Assembly: GCF_009900745.1 (NCBI RefSeq)
Contig: NZ_WXVU01000021.1
Span: 43,023-107,022 of the forward strand
Direction of reading: 5' to 3'
Origin: Chryseobacterium sp. c4a
GTDB taxonomy: Bacteria > Bacteroidota > Bacteroidia > Flavobacteriales > Weeksellaceae
Length of the DNA: 64,000 nt
In this document: positions 36,390-45,431 of the stretch, in pieces
Layout: the number at the start of each line of letters is the position of its first letter
Numbering within the stretch: position 1 is the stretch's first letter
Notes under the pieces: model-generated
The model's database searches: none
Told to the model about the DNA's origin: nothing
The model's input: the letters and a program-made list of their open reading frames with translations, nothing else
Translations under genes and position numbers: made by a program

Positions 36390-37610
36390 ATGAAGTACTA
36401 TTTCGAATTAAGAAAGGATAAAGTAACTCAAGATAGCTTAATGCCTATTCGTGTTTTAATAAAACATGAGAAGACAATTATCAAACGCAATACTGGTGAA
36501 AGTTGTGAGCTTAGATACTGGAATGGATTTAGAGTTTCACCAAACTCTAAAAAAGAAAAATACAATAATCATTTAGAAATTAATGAAACATTACAATCTC
36601 TTGAGAATAGAATTAATGATGTTTTTCTTTTTTTTAAAGCCAATAAAATTTCATTTAATAAAGAGACTTTTATTGAAAAGTTTGAATCCAAAGATGTAGT
36701 AGTTTCTAGTTTTGATTTTTTTACTTGTTTTGATGAATTTATTGAGATAGGTAAATTATCCAAAGCTTATAATACAACGAAAGCACAGACTACGGTCAAA
36801 AATTTTTTAAAAGAATTTGAAAATGATACTAATTACAAAATTGAATTTGAATCAATAAGCGATCGTTTTTTTGAAGAATTATCCAGGTATTGTTTTATTG
36901 AAAGAGAAATAAAAAATAATTATTTCGCTAAGATCATTGCTGTATTGAAAACAATGCTCAGATTCTGTATTAAAAAAGGATATCAAAATAAAAGAGACTT
37001 TGAAGATTTTAAGGCTACGGAGCATGATATTGATATTATATATCTAACATTTGATGAACTCTTAAAGTTAAATAATCATGATTTTGATAATGATAGATTA
37101 AGTCATGTTCGTGATTTCTATTGTATGGGTTGTTTTACTGGGTTAAGATTTTCTGATTTGGCAAAGCTACATTTAGCTAATATTTCAGAGGATCATATTG
37201 TGTTATCAATACAGAAGACAAAAACACAAAATCATGCTATAAAAATAAATAAGTATGCTAAAGCCATTCTTGATAAATACAAGGGAACAATTTATGAGCC
37301 TTTACCATCTATTTCTCAGCAGAAATTTAATGACTATATAAAAGAGTGTTGTGAAAAGGCTGAAATTAATACTATGACAACAATAAATTGGTTTGTAGGT
37401 TCTAAAAAGCTTTCTAAAACTTTACCAAAATTTGAGCTTATCAGTAGTCATACAGCCAGGAAGACATTTATAACAAACTCACTTCTTTTAGGTATGGAGC
37501 CCAAAGCAATTAAAAAAATAGCAAACATTAAGAAAGATGCTGTTCTTGATAAATATATGAAAGTTACTGAAGCATTTACTGATGATCAAATGGATAAAGC
37601 ATGGAAATAG
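36390..37610 (+). CDS. Tyrosine recombinase/integrase of the element
   Basis: 406-residue site-specific recombinase of the Bacteroidota phage-integrase type. N-terminal arm/SAM-like part about 1-200, catalytic domain about 215-400 with Arg253 ('FTGLRFSDL'), His354-Arg357 ('SHTARKTF') and nucleophile Tyr389 ('LDKYMKV'). All key residues are present, so it should be active. It lies 175 bases inside attL and is translationally coupled to the next gene (10-bp overlap). It would act on the tRNA-Leu 3' end repeat. Confidence 0.93.
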   Translation: MKYYFELRKDKVTQDSLMPIRVLIKHEKTIIKRNTGESCELRYWNGFRVSPNSKKEKYNNHLEINETLQSLENRINDVFLFFKANKISFNKETFIEKFESKDVVVSSFDFFTCFDEFIEIGKLSKAYNTTKAQTTVKNFLKEFENDTNYKIEFESISDRFFEELSRYCFIEREIKNNYFAKIIAVLKTMLRFCIKKGYQNKRDFEDFKATEHDIDIIYLTFDELLKLNNHDFDNDRLSHVRDFYCMGCFTGLRFSDLAKLHLANISEDHIVLSIQKTKTQNHAIKINKYAKAILDKYKGTIYEPLPSISQQKFNDYIKECCEKAEINTMTTINWFVGSKKLSKTLPKFELISSHTARKTFITNSLLLGMEPKAIKKIANIKKDAVLDKYMKVTEAFTDDQMDKAWK

Positions 37611-38848
37611 ACGTACATATCAAAATTTATAATTTTTTGAATATTTCTGTTAACTCAGAAAAGGTTCTTAATGACTATCTAGATGAACATAGGCTATTGT
37701 CTAAGTCGTTAATGAAATTGGATGCTGAAAGTTACCTAGATGATATCCCTAAGTTCTTTCTTACATATAAACTATGTGAAGAATTTTACTTTACAAATGA
37801 AAAATTAATTGAAGAATATCGAGATAATATTAATTCATTGATATTATTTTGTGTAGTTACAGGAAGGGATGAACTTTGGGACAGATATAATTTTGAAATT
37901 ATTGATTATAATGACGCAATTATCTTCATTTACCTTTTTTATAAAATGGAACTTTTTTATATAATTGATAGAGTTATAGAAAATTCAGAACTACTCACTT
38001 TCATTGAGGGCGAAAACTATGATGAACCAATATTTAAAGATCATAATTTATTGTTGATTGCTCCTTTTATTTTTGATAAGGCTGATTTGGTAGATATTTT
38101 AAGTACAGATATTTCTTTAATAACTGATAATAAGAATATGTTTAGAATGCTTGATAAAATAGCTAAGTTACCTGAAAGACTTGAAGAACGTACACTTTTA
38201 GACCATGTAAAATTATTTAATAAAAATTACATATTGGATGATATTGAAGCTGGCTTTTCTAATATTCCCTGTAAATTAAATTCAGCTCTTAACATTGCTG
38301 AGAATAAAATCTATTCGGAATTTTTAGATTTTCCAATATTATTTGATATGGAAGAATATAAACAATTTGATTTAGATCTAAAAATAGTCACAAAAACTGA
38401 AATACAAAAAATTGAATTCCAAGAGTTAAAAGAAAAGGTTAATACAGTTTTTATTATTAAAAAATATAAAAAATTACTTAAACTAAATATTAATCATACC
38501 CAAGTAATTACTCTTTTTAATGGATTTGTCGATAAAGTATTAGATAATAATGAACCATTAAAAAATGATTTTAAAGATTTATTTACATTTATTGCAGACG
38601 AATCTATTAATAAATTCCCAACGACAAATCATCTTACGGTTAAAGATGTTAAATATATCATGCGTTTTTTTTCAAAATATAAAGGGGTAGAATTTGAATA
38701 TAATGTTCCTGATCTTCAATATTTATTAACTCATTTTGCCAGTAAACCTGAGCAGTATAAAAATTCCTCTATAAATAAAGCTCATAGAGAGGATAGATTT
38801 AACATAGATCCAAAAATACAAAAAGAGTTAAACTCATTAATCCGCTAA
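37601..38848 (+). CDS. Integrase-coupled protein of unknown function (415 aa)
   Basis: Starts inside the integrase gene (10-bp overlap), so it is probably co-translated. Acidic, Ile/Leu/Phe/Asp-rich, mostly helical, with no TM, signal or catalytic motif that I recognise. The C-terminus is basic ('KPEQYKNSSINKAHREDRFN'). A strong terminator follows. The coupling suggests a role in integration, excision or element control. Confidence 0.65.
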   Translation: MEIDVHIKIYNFLNISVNSEKVLNDYLDEHRLLSKSLMKLDAESYLDDIPKFFLTYKLCEEFYFTNEKLIEEYRDNINSLILFCVVTGRDELWDRYNFEIIDYNDAIIFIYLFYKMELFYIIDRVIENSELLTFIEGENYDEPIFKDHNLLLIAPFIFDKADLVDILSTDISLITDNKNMFRMLDKIAKLPERLEERTLLDHVKLFNKNYILDDIEAGFSNIPCKLNSALNIAENKIYSEFLDFPILFDMEEYKQFDLDLKIVTKTEIQKIEFQELKEKVNTVFIIKKYKKLLKLNINHTQVITLFNGFVDKVLDNNEPLKNDFKDLFTFIADESINKFPTTNHLTVKDVKYIMRFFSKYKGVEFEYNVPDLQYLLTHFASKPEQYKNSSINKAHREDRFNIDPKIQKELNSLIR

Positions 38849-38902
38849 TGATTAAAGGTGTTGATCTTAAATAAATAAAAATCAATGTGTTACATTGTTT
38901 TG

Positions 38903-38933
38903 AAATTCCGTTTTTTAGCGGAATTTTTTTTTA
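38903..38933 (+). terminator. Terminator after integrase operon
   Basis: AAATTCCG, T-rich loop, CGGAATTT followed by a run of Ts. Confidence 0.85.
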
Positions 38934-38988
38934 AGTCAATTTAAACATGAACTTTGGCATTTAGAAAAACCAATAAAAGTTTATTAAA

Positions 38989-39264
38989 ATGCTACAACTT
39001 TTCTCACATTCAAAAAATGATTTAGAAAAAGCAGTTGAGATTATTCTCAACAAAGCGCAGAATTTCATAATGCCTTCAAAAAACGAAGAAAACCAGCCCG
39101 AAGACCTCATATCTCAGACTGAAGCCTCAAAATTCCTACACGTTTCTATTCCAACAATTATTCACTACAGGAAAAATAAGAATCTTCCTCATTATAATTT
39201 CAGCGGGAGGTTTTACTATTCGAAAAAAGAGCTTCTGGAATACGGTAGAAGAAATCGTAAATAG
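38989..39264 (+). CDS. Helix-turn-helix (excisionase/MerR-like) protein
   Basis: 91 residues. The C-terminal half is a HTH_17-type domain: 'LISQTEASKFLHVSIPTIIHYRKNKNLP' followed by the wing 'YNFSGRFYYSKKELLEYGRR'. Such proteins are common next to Rep genes on Bacteroidota mobile elements and act as excisionases or small regulators. It leads a plus-strand run with the 85-aa gene and the Rep gene (gaps of 11 and 2 bases). Confidence 0.82.
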   Translation: MLQLFSHSKNDLEKAVEIILNKAQNFIMPSKNEENQPEDLISQTEASKFLHVSIPTIIHYRKNKNLPHYNFSGRFYYSKKELLEYGRRNRK

Positions 39265-39275
39265 TCAGAATTGTC

Positions 39276-39533
39276 ATGAACGAATTACACAAACTGATTA
39301 AACAGCTAGATTCTTTACCTAATAATACAGCCAGGAAAGAATTTTTGAATTCTATTCAAAGAAATCCAGAACTATCAAGACACCATCTCCGGAGATTAGC
39401 TTGTAATATTCTGGTTCAGGAAAATTTCGTAGACAAATATTATAGAGAAAATTTTAGTGAAATGTTAAAGAATTTATTTTCAAAAACAATTTCAATTTTT
39501 CAAAGGATTTTTAAAGCGTTAATGAGAAATTAA
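39276..39533 (+). CDS. Small helical protein of unknown function (85 aa)
   Basis: Helical, basic ('HHLRRLACNILVQENFVDKYY', 'IFQRIFKALMRN'); N-terminus 'MNELHKLIKQLDSLPNNTAR'. No family recognised. It is wedged between the HTH and Rep genes in a tight operon, so a part in replication or copy control is likely. Confidence 0.6.
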   Translation: MNELHKLIKQLDSLPNNTARKEFLNSIQRNPELSRHHLRRLACNILVQENFVDKYYRENFSEMLKNLFSKTISIFQRIFKALMRN

Positions 39534-39535
39534 AA

Positions 39536-40633
39536 ATGACACATATGGTTTCCGATCAAAGTAGAAAAATTGTTAAAAAAAGCTATGATGACATTGAGAG
39601 GGCTGAGTTTATAAGAATAGGGAACCAATTTGCAGATGACTTTTTGTTTCAGGATAATAAAGCAACGGATATACCCATAAATGCATTAAGAATTATTTTC
39701 AATATAATATCAATTCTGAGAAATGATCAGTTTATGCCTGAAAAGCAAGTGAGACAACTCACTCTTTTTGATGAAGAATTCGAAACTGAAAATAATGTTT
39801 TTATCTCTATGAAAATCAGAAATAGAAAGATTTCAGAAAAAAGATCCAGTAAACAAATTGTTGAAGCATATGAATATCTTACAAAATTCAGAATGGGTTG
39901 GTACACATCAAAAAATATAGCGGGTAAGGATATTAAAACCTTTGGAGGACTAATCTCTTTACCTAGCTATGAAGAAAGAGGATACACTTCATTTTTAATA
40001 AGTAGTTTTTGGCTTAAAAAATTGATTGTCTTAACAGAATATAATCATATAATGTATGAATTGGTCTATAAAATCAGAAATAACAAACACGTTTTGTTTG
40101 CAATATGGTTATCTAAGATTCCTGAGAACGGTACAACTCTGAAACTTTCGACTTTTAATCAGAAGTTTAATCTTAATTATAAGAATTCAAATGATTTCTG
40201 CATTAAGTTTTTGAAGCCAATCAGATTAAACCTCAATACATTAAATCATCTATCATTCAATTATAAATACGAACATGATGCAATTTCAATTATTCCGTAT
40301 TTAAATAAGAATATTGAAGAAGGGCTTTTAACAGAGAGGGCTAATGATGTTAGACTTATAAATCGAAGAATAAGATATTTTAGACAGCGGTATTATTTAG
40401 AAAATATTGACTTAACCAGATTCTTGTATAGTTATTCTAATATTTTAAAAATAAGGCTTCAGATTGACGAAGCTTACAAAAGATTTATTAAAGAAAATAG
40501 GATTGGAGGAAAACCTTCTGCCAATATTAGAGGGATTTATTTCCTTCAGAAATTACAAGAATTTCTTATTGAAGTTTACCGGGAATCAGAAACCGGAAAA
40601 AGATTTCCGGATGCATATCCTGTCATAATATAA
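39536..40633 (+). CDS. Replication initiator (RepB/Rep_3-like winged-helix protein)
   Basis: 365 residues. Two winged-helix-like halves, as in Rep_3 initiators ('INALRIIFNIISILRND' and 'KHVLFAIWLSKIPENGTTLKLSTFNQKFNL'), with a basic C-terminus ('RIGGKPSANIRG'). Eight iterons follow directly downstream (40640-40923), the arrangement typical of iteron replicons. It should bind the iterons and melt the origin. Start at 39536 or the second ATG at 39545. Confidence 0.82.
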   Translation: MTHMVSDQSRKIVKKSYDDIERAEFIRIGNQFADDFLFQDNKATDIPINALRIIFNIISILRNDQFMPEKQVRQLTLFDEEFETENNVFISMKIRNRKISEKRSSKQIVEAYEYLTKFRMGWYTSKNIAGKDIKTFGGLISLPSYEERGYTSFLISSFWLKKLIVLTEYNHIMYELVYKIRNNKHVLFAIWLSKIPENGTTLKLSTFNQKFNLNYKNSNDFCIKFLKPIRLNLNTLNHLSFNYKYEHDAISIIPYLNKNIEEGLLTERANDVRLINRRIRYFRQRYYLENIDLTRFLYSYSNILKIRLQIDEAYKRFIKENRIGGKPSANIRGIYFLQKLQEFLIEVYRESETGKRFPDAYPVII

Positions 40634-40639
40634 TTTAGT

Positions 40640-40655
40640 TTGCGGTATTGCACTC
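40640..40655 (+). repeat. Iteron 1 (A-type)
   Basis: TTGCGGTATTGCACTC. Confidence 0.9.
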
Positions 40656-40923
40656 CTGTGTTTGCGGTATTGCGCTCTCTCCAATTGCGGTATTGCACTC
40701 TCTGAAGTTAAGAAAAAGTTAAAATTTCAGTTTTTACCGTCAGATTTGCGGTATTGCGCTCTTTTCCACATCAAATTTTTAGCTAGAAAGCCAGTGATTA
40801 GGAAAAACCTTGGTGAATTCACCAATTGTTTGCGGTATTGCGCTCAGACATAATTGATGCTTTTGCGGTATTGCACTCTTGTTTTTGCGGTATTGCGCTC
40901 CTGTCAATTGCGGTATTGCACTC
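40640..40923 (+). repeat. Iteron array / probable vegetative origin (8 copies)
   Basis: Eight direct copies of TTGCGGTATTGCRCTC at 40640, 40662, 40685, 40746, 40830, 40863, 40885 and 40908. Spacings are 22, 23, 61, 84, 33, 22 and 23 bases, so two compact triplets (about two helical turns per step) flank two isolated copies. The R position reads A,G,A,G,G,A,G,A. The array directly follows the Rep gene, and an AT-rich stretch (about 40970-41047) follows, a possible unwinding element. Short open frames crossing the array are not genes. Confidence 0.88.
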
Positions 40924-41035
40924 CTTTCATTTTTAACTCAAACTACCCTCTACAAAGGGTTTGCGGGAATTACTAAAATATATATTAAAAGTATTTAAAA
41001 GTTTTCTTTTTTATTAAAAGGAATTTTTGCTAATC

Positions 41036-41048
41036 AAAAAAAAAAAAA
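41036..41048 (+). repeat. A13 homopolymer at primase start
   Basis: Thirteen consecutive A residues run into the ATG of the primase gene; the run could slip during replication and influence initiation. Confidence 0.6.
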
Positions 41049-41914
41049 TGAAAAATTGTAAACAGGTCAATTCTATACTAATGGAAGAAATCCTTTGTTC
41101 TCTTGGATACTTCCCAAATAAAGAAAATGAAAATGAAGCCTGGTATCTAAGTCCGTTCGGAAGCGAAACAAAAGCTTCTTTTAAATTAGATAAAAGGAAA
41201 AATCAATGGTATTTATTTTCAGAAGGTGTTGGCGGAAATAACATCGATTTTTTAAAGAAATATTTTAATTATTCCATCAACGAAATTCTCTCCTGGGCAT
41301 CCGAAAAAAGTTTTTCTTCTTTTCATCAGCAGACGGAAATTGAGAAGCCAAATTACAACATCACTGAAGTTGCGGAAATTCAAAATTGGAATCTGAAAAA
41401 ATATTTATTTGAAAGAGGTCTTACTCAAAGATCATTCAGATTTTTAAAAGAGATAAAATTTACGATTAATAATAAAAAATTGTATGCTGTTGGATTCGAA
41501 AATTTATCCGGAGGATGGGAACTAAGAAATTCATTTTATAAAGGTTCACTTTTGAAAAAAGATATTTCGATCATTAAAAATGACAGCAATAAAATTGTTG
41601 TTTTTGAAGGCTTTTTTGATGCGCTTTCTTATATCGAACTTCAAGAAAAATTGAAAGAAGATATTATAATTCTTAACTCAATTTCGATGTTAAATAGAGC
41701 CAAAAATTACCTTAAAAGCTATTCGGAAATATTACTTTTTCTAGACAATGATTCTGCTGGGAAAAAGACAAAAGATGAATTATTGTCTTCATTTTCCAAT
41801 GCAGTAGATTATAGTTTCATATATAAAGATTACAAGGATTTTAATGAGTTTCTCGTGGCTGATAAGGGTGGATTTATCCAGCAAGAGGAAGCTGTACTTT
41901 TTTGCAAAAAGTAA
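41048..41914 (+). CDS. Toprim-domain primase-like protein
   Basis: 288 residues from ATG 41048 (a TTG at 41027 would add seven mostly Lys residues). N-terminal part resembles the DNA-primase zinc-binding/RNA-polymerase-like lead-in ('YLSPFGSETKASFKLDKRKNQWYLF', 'GGNNIDFLKKYF'), without the usual CHC2 cysteines. About 185-275 is a Toprim domain: 'VVFEGFFDALSYIE' (catalytic Glu) and 'LLFLDNDSAGKKT' (DxD). It would prime replication or conjugative second-strand synthesis. It lies between the iterons and the mobilisation genes. Confidence 0.82.
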   Translation: MKNCKQVNSILMEEILCSLGYFPNKENENEAWYLSPFGSETKASFKLDKRKNQWYLFSEGVGGNNIDFLKKYFNYSINEILSWASEKSFSSFHQQTEIEKPNYNITEVAEIQNWNLKKYLFERGLTQRSFRFLKEIKFTINNKKLYAVGFENLSGGWELRNSFYKGSLLKKDISIIKNDSNKIVVFEGFFDALSYIELQEKLKEDIIILNSISMLNRAKNYLKSYSEILLFLDNDSAGKKTKDELLSSFSNAVDYSFIYKDYKDFNEFLVADKGGFIQQEEAVLFCKK

Positions 41915-41919
41915 CTGCT

Positions 41920-42055
41920 TTCCTCTTGCCCCTCCGGGGAAATGACTAACCGTCAATAAGTTACGAAAATTATTTATTTATGATCAATATATCGTCGATA
42001 TATAAAACACTTGAAAGCCTTTATCCATCATGATAATCATATATAAATCAATATA
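41920..42055. other. Candidate origin of transfer region
   Basis: The space in front of the mobilisation genes holds two inverted repeats: CCCC-TCC-GGGG at 41929-41939, and a 17-base palindrome (ATATATCG t CGATATAT) at 41987-42003. Position next to relaxase genes and the inverted repeats are what an oriT would show; the nick site cannot be assigned. Confidence 0.4.
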
Positions 42056-42460
42056 ATGGAAACAAAAAGTACTCAAAATACAACTATCGCAATTTCACAA
42101 AAAGACCTTAAAAGGCTAGAAGAATTTGTAAGGAGAAAAGGTATATCAAAAAAAGAATTTATAACAATTTCCTTAGATTTTTTTGAACGTACCGGGCTAG
42201 ATCCAACAAAACATGAATCCTCTAAAGCAGAACTTGAGAAAGTAATAAAACGGATTGATCAAGTTATTGCTTTTATAAAGACACAAGAAAAAGAAACTAT
42301 AAAACCAAGTTTTGAAGCTATCGTATCGAGCGAAGAAAGAATTAAAAATGATCTTTCTAGAATTTTAAAAATCGAACATTTTAATGATTTCATAAGAGGG
42401 TTTAATGCTTTTGCTATGGAAACTAAAAATTCCTTAAAAGCAATAAATGACAAAGGCTAA
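42056..42460 (+). CDS. Mobilisation accessory protein (BfmA/BtgA-like)
   Basis: 134 residues. N-terminal ribbon-helix-helix-like stretch ('TTIAISQKDLKRLEEFVRRKGISKKEFI'), then a long helical part. Layout and position (12 bases before the relaxase) match BfmA/BtgA-type accessory proteins of Bacteroidota mobilizable elements, which bind oriT and help load the relaxase. Confidence 0.78.
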   Translation: METKSTQNTTIAISQKDLKRLEEFVRRKGISKKEFITISLDFFERTGLDPTKHESSKAELEKVIKRIDQVIAFIKTQEKETIKPSFEAIVSSEERIKNDLSRILKIEHFNDFIRGFNAFAMETKNSLKAINDKG

Positions 42461-42472
42461 AACAGAATAAAT

Positions 42473-43234
42473 ATGAACGTTAAAATTCAAGGTGGAGGCA
42501 ATGGAAGATATGCAAACTCCGGAAGTTCTGAAAGTCTTGTTAATTATTTGGAGCATGAGGACATGGAAAGGGTAAAGGAGGGAAAAGAAGTTGAACATTT
42601 TTTTTCTCACGATCAAAATAAAATTTCTTCGTCTGAAGTAATTCAAGCTATTGACAACAACAAAAAAGCAATCGGGAAAAAAGATGCAAAGTTCTTTGTT
42701 ATTACGATAAGCCCTTCAGAACAAGAATTACAGTTAATTGGAAAAGATTCAAAGGAACGAAGCGATGCATTGAAGGATTTTGTCAGAAAGGAGGTAATGC
42801 AAAGATATGCTGAAAATTTTGGGAAAGGCTTACAAGCGAAAGATCTTATGTACTATGGTAAAATTCATCATGAAAGGAAGCAGAAAAATAATATAGATAC
42901 TCATATCCACATCATTGTAAGCAGAAAATCCAAAAATAATAGGATGAAGCTTTCTCCGATGACTAACCATAAAAATACTAGCAAAGGTCAGGTAACTGGC
43001 GGTTTTGACCGGAAAAATTTCATTAACAAAGTAGAAGAATCATTTGATGAAAAATTTACCTTTCAGAGAAGCTATAAACAGACTTTTGAATATTGTAATG
43101 CGATGAAAAACGGAACTGTTGAAGAGCAAAGAAAGGCTATTATAAAAGCTATGAAACATGAATCTGTTAAGGAAGTCGAAATAAAAAAAACTATTGAACA
43201 AAATAAAAAAAATAACCAAGGCTTAAGCCTGTAA
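42473..43234 (+). CDS. Relaxase, MobB-like (DUF5712)
   Basis: 253-residue DNA-nicking relaxase. The HUH-type metal motif is in 'NIDTHIHIIVSRK' (His144, His146), with 'GGGNGRYANSGSSESLVNYLEHED' at the N-terminus, the mark of the DUF5712 group in Bacteroidota. It is short for a relaxase and lacks a C-terminal helicase or primase. It follows the accessory protein and precedes the coupling protein by 15 bases. Confidence 0.82.
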   Translation: MNVKIQGGGNGRYANSGSSESLVNYLEHEDMERVKEGKEVEHFFSHDQNKISSSEVIQAIDNNKKAIGKKDAKFFVITISPSEQELQLIGKDSKERSDALKDFVRKEVMQRYAENFGKGLQAKDLMYYGKIHHERKQKNNIDTHIHIIVSRKSKNNRMKLSPMTNHKNTSKGQVTGGFDRKNFINKVEESFDEKFTFQRSYKQTFEYCNAMKNGTVEEQRKAIIKAMKHESVKEVEIKKTIEQNKKNNQGLSL

Positions 43235-43249
43235 AACGATTAAAAAATT

Positions 43250-45154
43250 ATGGAAAAAGATCCAATTATAATAATAAAATTTGTCATTGTGGGGATGATT
43301 TTATTAGTCCTTTATACGTTAGGAATGAAAGTTATAGGCATAAATTCATTTCTATACGATATATCTCGTTATGGATTTTCAGTGGTGATATCTCCTGATG
43401 CGAATCTTTTGTCAAGATTAAAATTTTTAGTTGTAGGAATTTGTTTCGGATACGCAGAGCTTTTGTACATTCTGATTCAATTCTGGATAATAAAATCTTT
43501 AATTCCGCCACTGAAAACACCTTTCAATTTCTATAAAAGACTAATTTTTTATCCTTTTGGGTTTATTAATAAACAATTTACGGGCTTTTCATTATGGAAA
43601 GATTCAAAGAAAAAATCTCAGGGATTAACTTTGCAAACCAAAAAAAGAACTGTTCAAATTCCTAATCCTTTTCGTGGGATTTTAGTAATAGGCGGTCCAG
43701 GAGCAGGAAAATCTGAAAGCTTTGCAGTTCCTTTTATACGAGAGTTAGCGCAAAAACAGTTTGCTGGTATCTGTTATGATTTTAAGTATCCGGCACTGGC
43801 AAATGATATAGAACTTTTTTATTCAGATTCGGATATCAAGCATTATGTTTTAAATTTTAATGATTCACTTAAAAGCCATAGATGCAATCCTTTAAATCCA
43901 AAATATTTGCCACACTCAGCATATGCAAGGGAATACGCTTCTGCCATCACTAAAAATTTGATGAAAGAATCTATTAAGAAAGAGGATTTTTGGTCACGTT
44001 CTGCAACAGATTTGTTAACCGCTTGTATATGGTTTCTGAAAAGAGAGTATCCCAAATATTGTGACTTACCACACACCTTGGCTCTAATAGCAACCAATCA
44101 CAACGACCTAATTGCCTTATTGTCTTCAAACACAGAAACAAAAGCAATGATTTTATCCCTTGCAACAGCTTTAGAAAGTGAGGCTAATTCACAATTAGCA
44201 GGGGTAGTAGGTTCATTACAGGGAGCAGTTGCACAAATAAATACACCTGAATTTATGTATATTTTTGGTGGAGAGGATTTTGATTTAAATATTAATAATC
44301 CGGATAATCCGATTGTTTTAACTGTAGGCAATAATCCATCTATTGCATCAACGTTAGCTCCATTATGTAGTTTGGTGATTTCAGTGGCTTCTAAACAGTT
44401 AAATCAACCAAATAAGCATCATTCTTTTGTTTTATTGGATGAGTTTCCTACTGTCTTTATTAATGACATTCAAACTCTACCAAATACAGGAAGAAGTAAT
44501 AAAATAGCCAGTATGTTCTTCTGTCAGGATCTTTCACAACTTACGGACGGTTACACAAAAGAAAAAGCAGATGTATTATTTGCAAGTTGTCTTAACCATT
44601 TTTACGGACAGGTTTCGAGTAGTCATACTGCAGATATTCTCAGTAAACAGTTTGGTAAAAAAGATCAATATTTTGAAAGTAATAATACTTCACGTCATTT
44701 TCTAAATCCATTTAAAAGAAATGTTGGTCAAAGCCGATCTGTACAGGAAAGAGACGTTTTCAGAAATTCAGTTTTTATGGAGCTGCCGGTTGGTGAATTC
44801 ATCGGAAGAGTTGCCGAAAGTTCTGAAGCCTATATTCATGAGAAATTTTTGCCTGTTAAAAGGAAGCAATTAGCATATCAGATAGACAGTCAGTTTAATA
44901 ATCAGCCTGATTTCGTCATTACTGATTATTATGAAAAAGTTCGGGATGAAGTCAATGAAATTATTTCTCTTTTCAAGGGCGAAATTAATAAAAATGAAAA
45001 CAAGCAAGATCGATCCAGGCAAATGAATCCGGCTCCCGATAATAGTTGTGAAGAATTTAGCGGAATCAACATAATTGAAGATGAAGAAACTAATTCATCC
45101 GCTGAGCTTGAAGAAAATGAAAGAAACTTTAATTTTTCAAGTAGGAGTCTATAA
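43250..45154 (+). CDS. Type IV coupling protein (TraG/TraD/VirD4 family)
   Basis: 634 residues. Two N-terminal TM helices (about 5-25 and 60-85), Walker A 'GGPGAGKS' (148-155), Walker B 'VLLDEF' (about 394-399), and a final acidic disordered tail (about 570-634). The protein is a membrane ATPase that delivers the relaxase-DNA complex to a mating pore. The element has no pore genes, so the coupling protein must use a helper's type IV secretion system. Confidence 0.92.
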   Translation: MEKDPIIIIKFVIVGMILLVLYTLGMKVIGINSFLYDISRYGFSVVISPDANLLSRLKFLVVGICFGYAELLYILIQFWIIKSLIPPLKTPFNFYKRLIFYPFGFINKQFTGFSLWKDSKKKSQGLTLQTKKRTVQIPNPFRGILVIGGPGAGKSESFAVPFIRELAQKQFAGICYDFKYPALANDIELFYSDSDIKHYVLNFNDSLKSHRCNPLNPKYLPHSAYAREYASAITKNLMKESIKKEDFWSRSATDLLTACIWFLKREYPKYCDLPHTLALIATNHNDLIALLSSNTETKAMILSLATALESEANSQLAGVVGSLQGAVAQINTPEFMYIFGGEDFDLNINNPDNPIVLTVGNNPSIASTLAPLCSLVISVASKQLNQPNKHHSFVLLDEFPTVFINDIQTLPNTGRSNKIASMFFCQDLSQLTDGYTKEKADVLFASCLNHFYGQVSSSHTADILSKQFGKKDQYFESNNTSRHFLNPFKRNVGQSRSVQERDVFRNSVFMELPVGEFIGRVAESSEAYIHEKFLPVKRKQLAYQIDSQFNNQPDFVITDYYEKVRDEVNEIISLFKGEINKNENKQDRSRQMNPAPDNSCEEFSGINIIEDEETNSSAELEENERNFNFSSRSL

Positions 45155-45192
45155 ATCAGATAATTATTAAATAATTAAAAAACAAAAAAGTT

Positions 45193-45369
45193 ATGAAAAT
45201 ATTACAGAGCAAAATTTCAGTTTGGGGCATTGTAAGCCTATTAATAGTAATGATCTTTTTAATCTCAATTGCTATAAGAAAAGATTCAGTCAAAACAGCA
45301 GCGGAAAAGCCGAAAGTAGATTATAAAGAACTTGACAAGGCTTTATTTGGAACTACAGAAAATAATTGA
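45193..45369 (+). CDS. Small single-TM protein (58 aa)
   Basis: 58 codons with an ATG preceded by AT-rich leader, 38 bases after the coupling protein. One TM helix ('VWGIVSLLIVMIFLISIAI', about 10-28) then a charged tail ('KKPKVDYKELDKALFG'-like, no known domain). Position suggests a membrane partner of the coupling protein. Confidence 0.6.
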   Translation: MKILQSKISVWGIVSLLIVMIFLISIAIRKDSVKTAAEKPKVDYKELDKALFGTTENN

Positions 45370-45431
45370 AATCTTTTTTGACAAAAATTAAAAAATTTCT
45401 TTAAAGAGATAATTTTGTAAAAATTTTTAAT

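Noticed and set aside
40662..40853. 63-codon frame across the iterons
   Set aside because: Consists mostly of repeat-derived codons; not a gene.
40640..40923. Possible CRISPR array
   Set aside because: Repeats are 16 bases with uneven spacing (22-84) and no uniform spacers or cas genes; they lie next to a Rep gene and are iterons.
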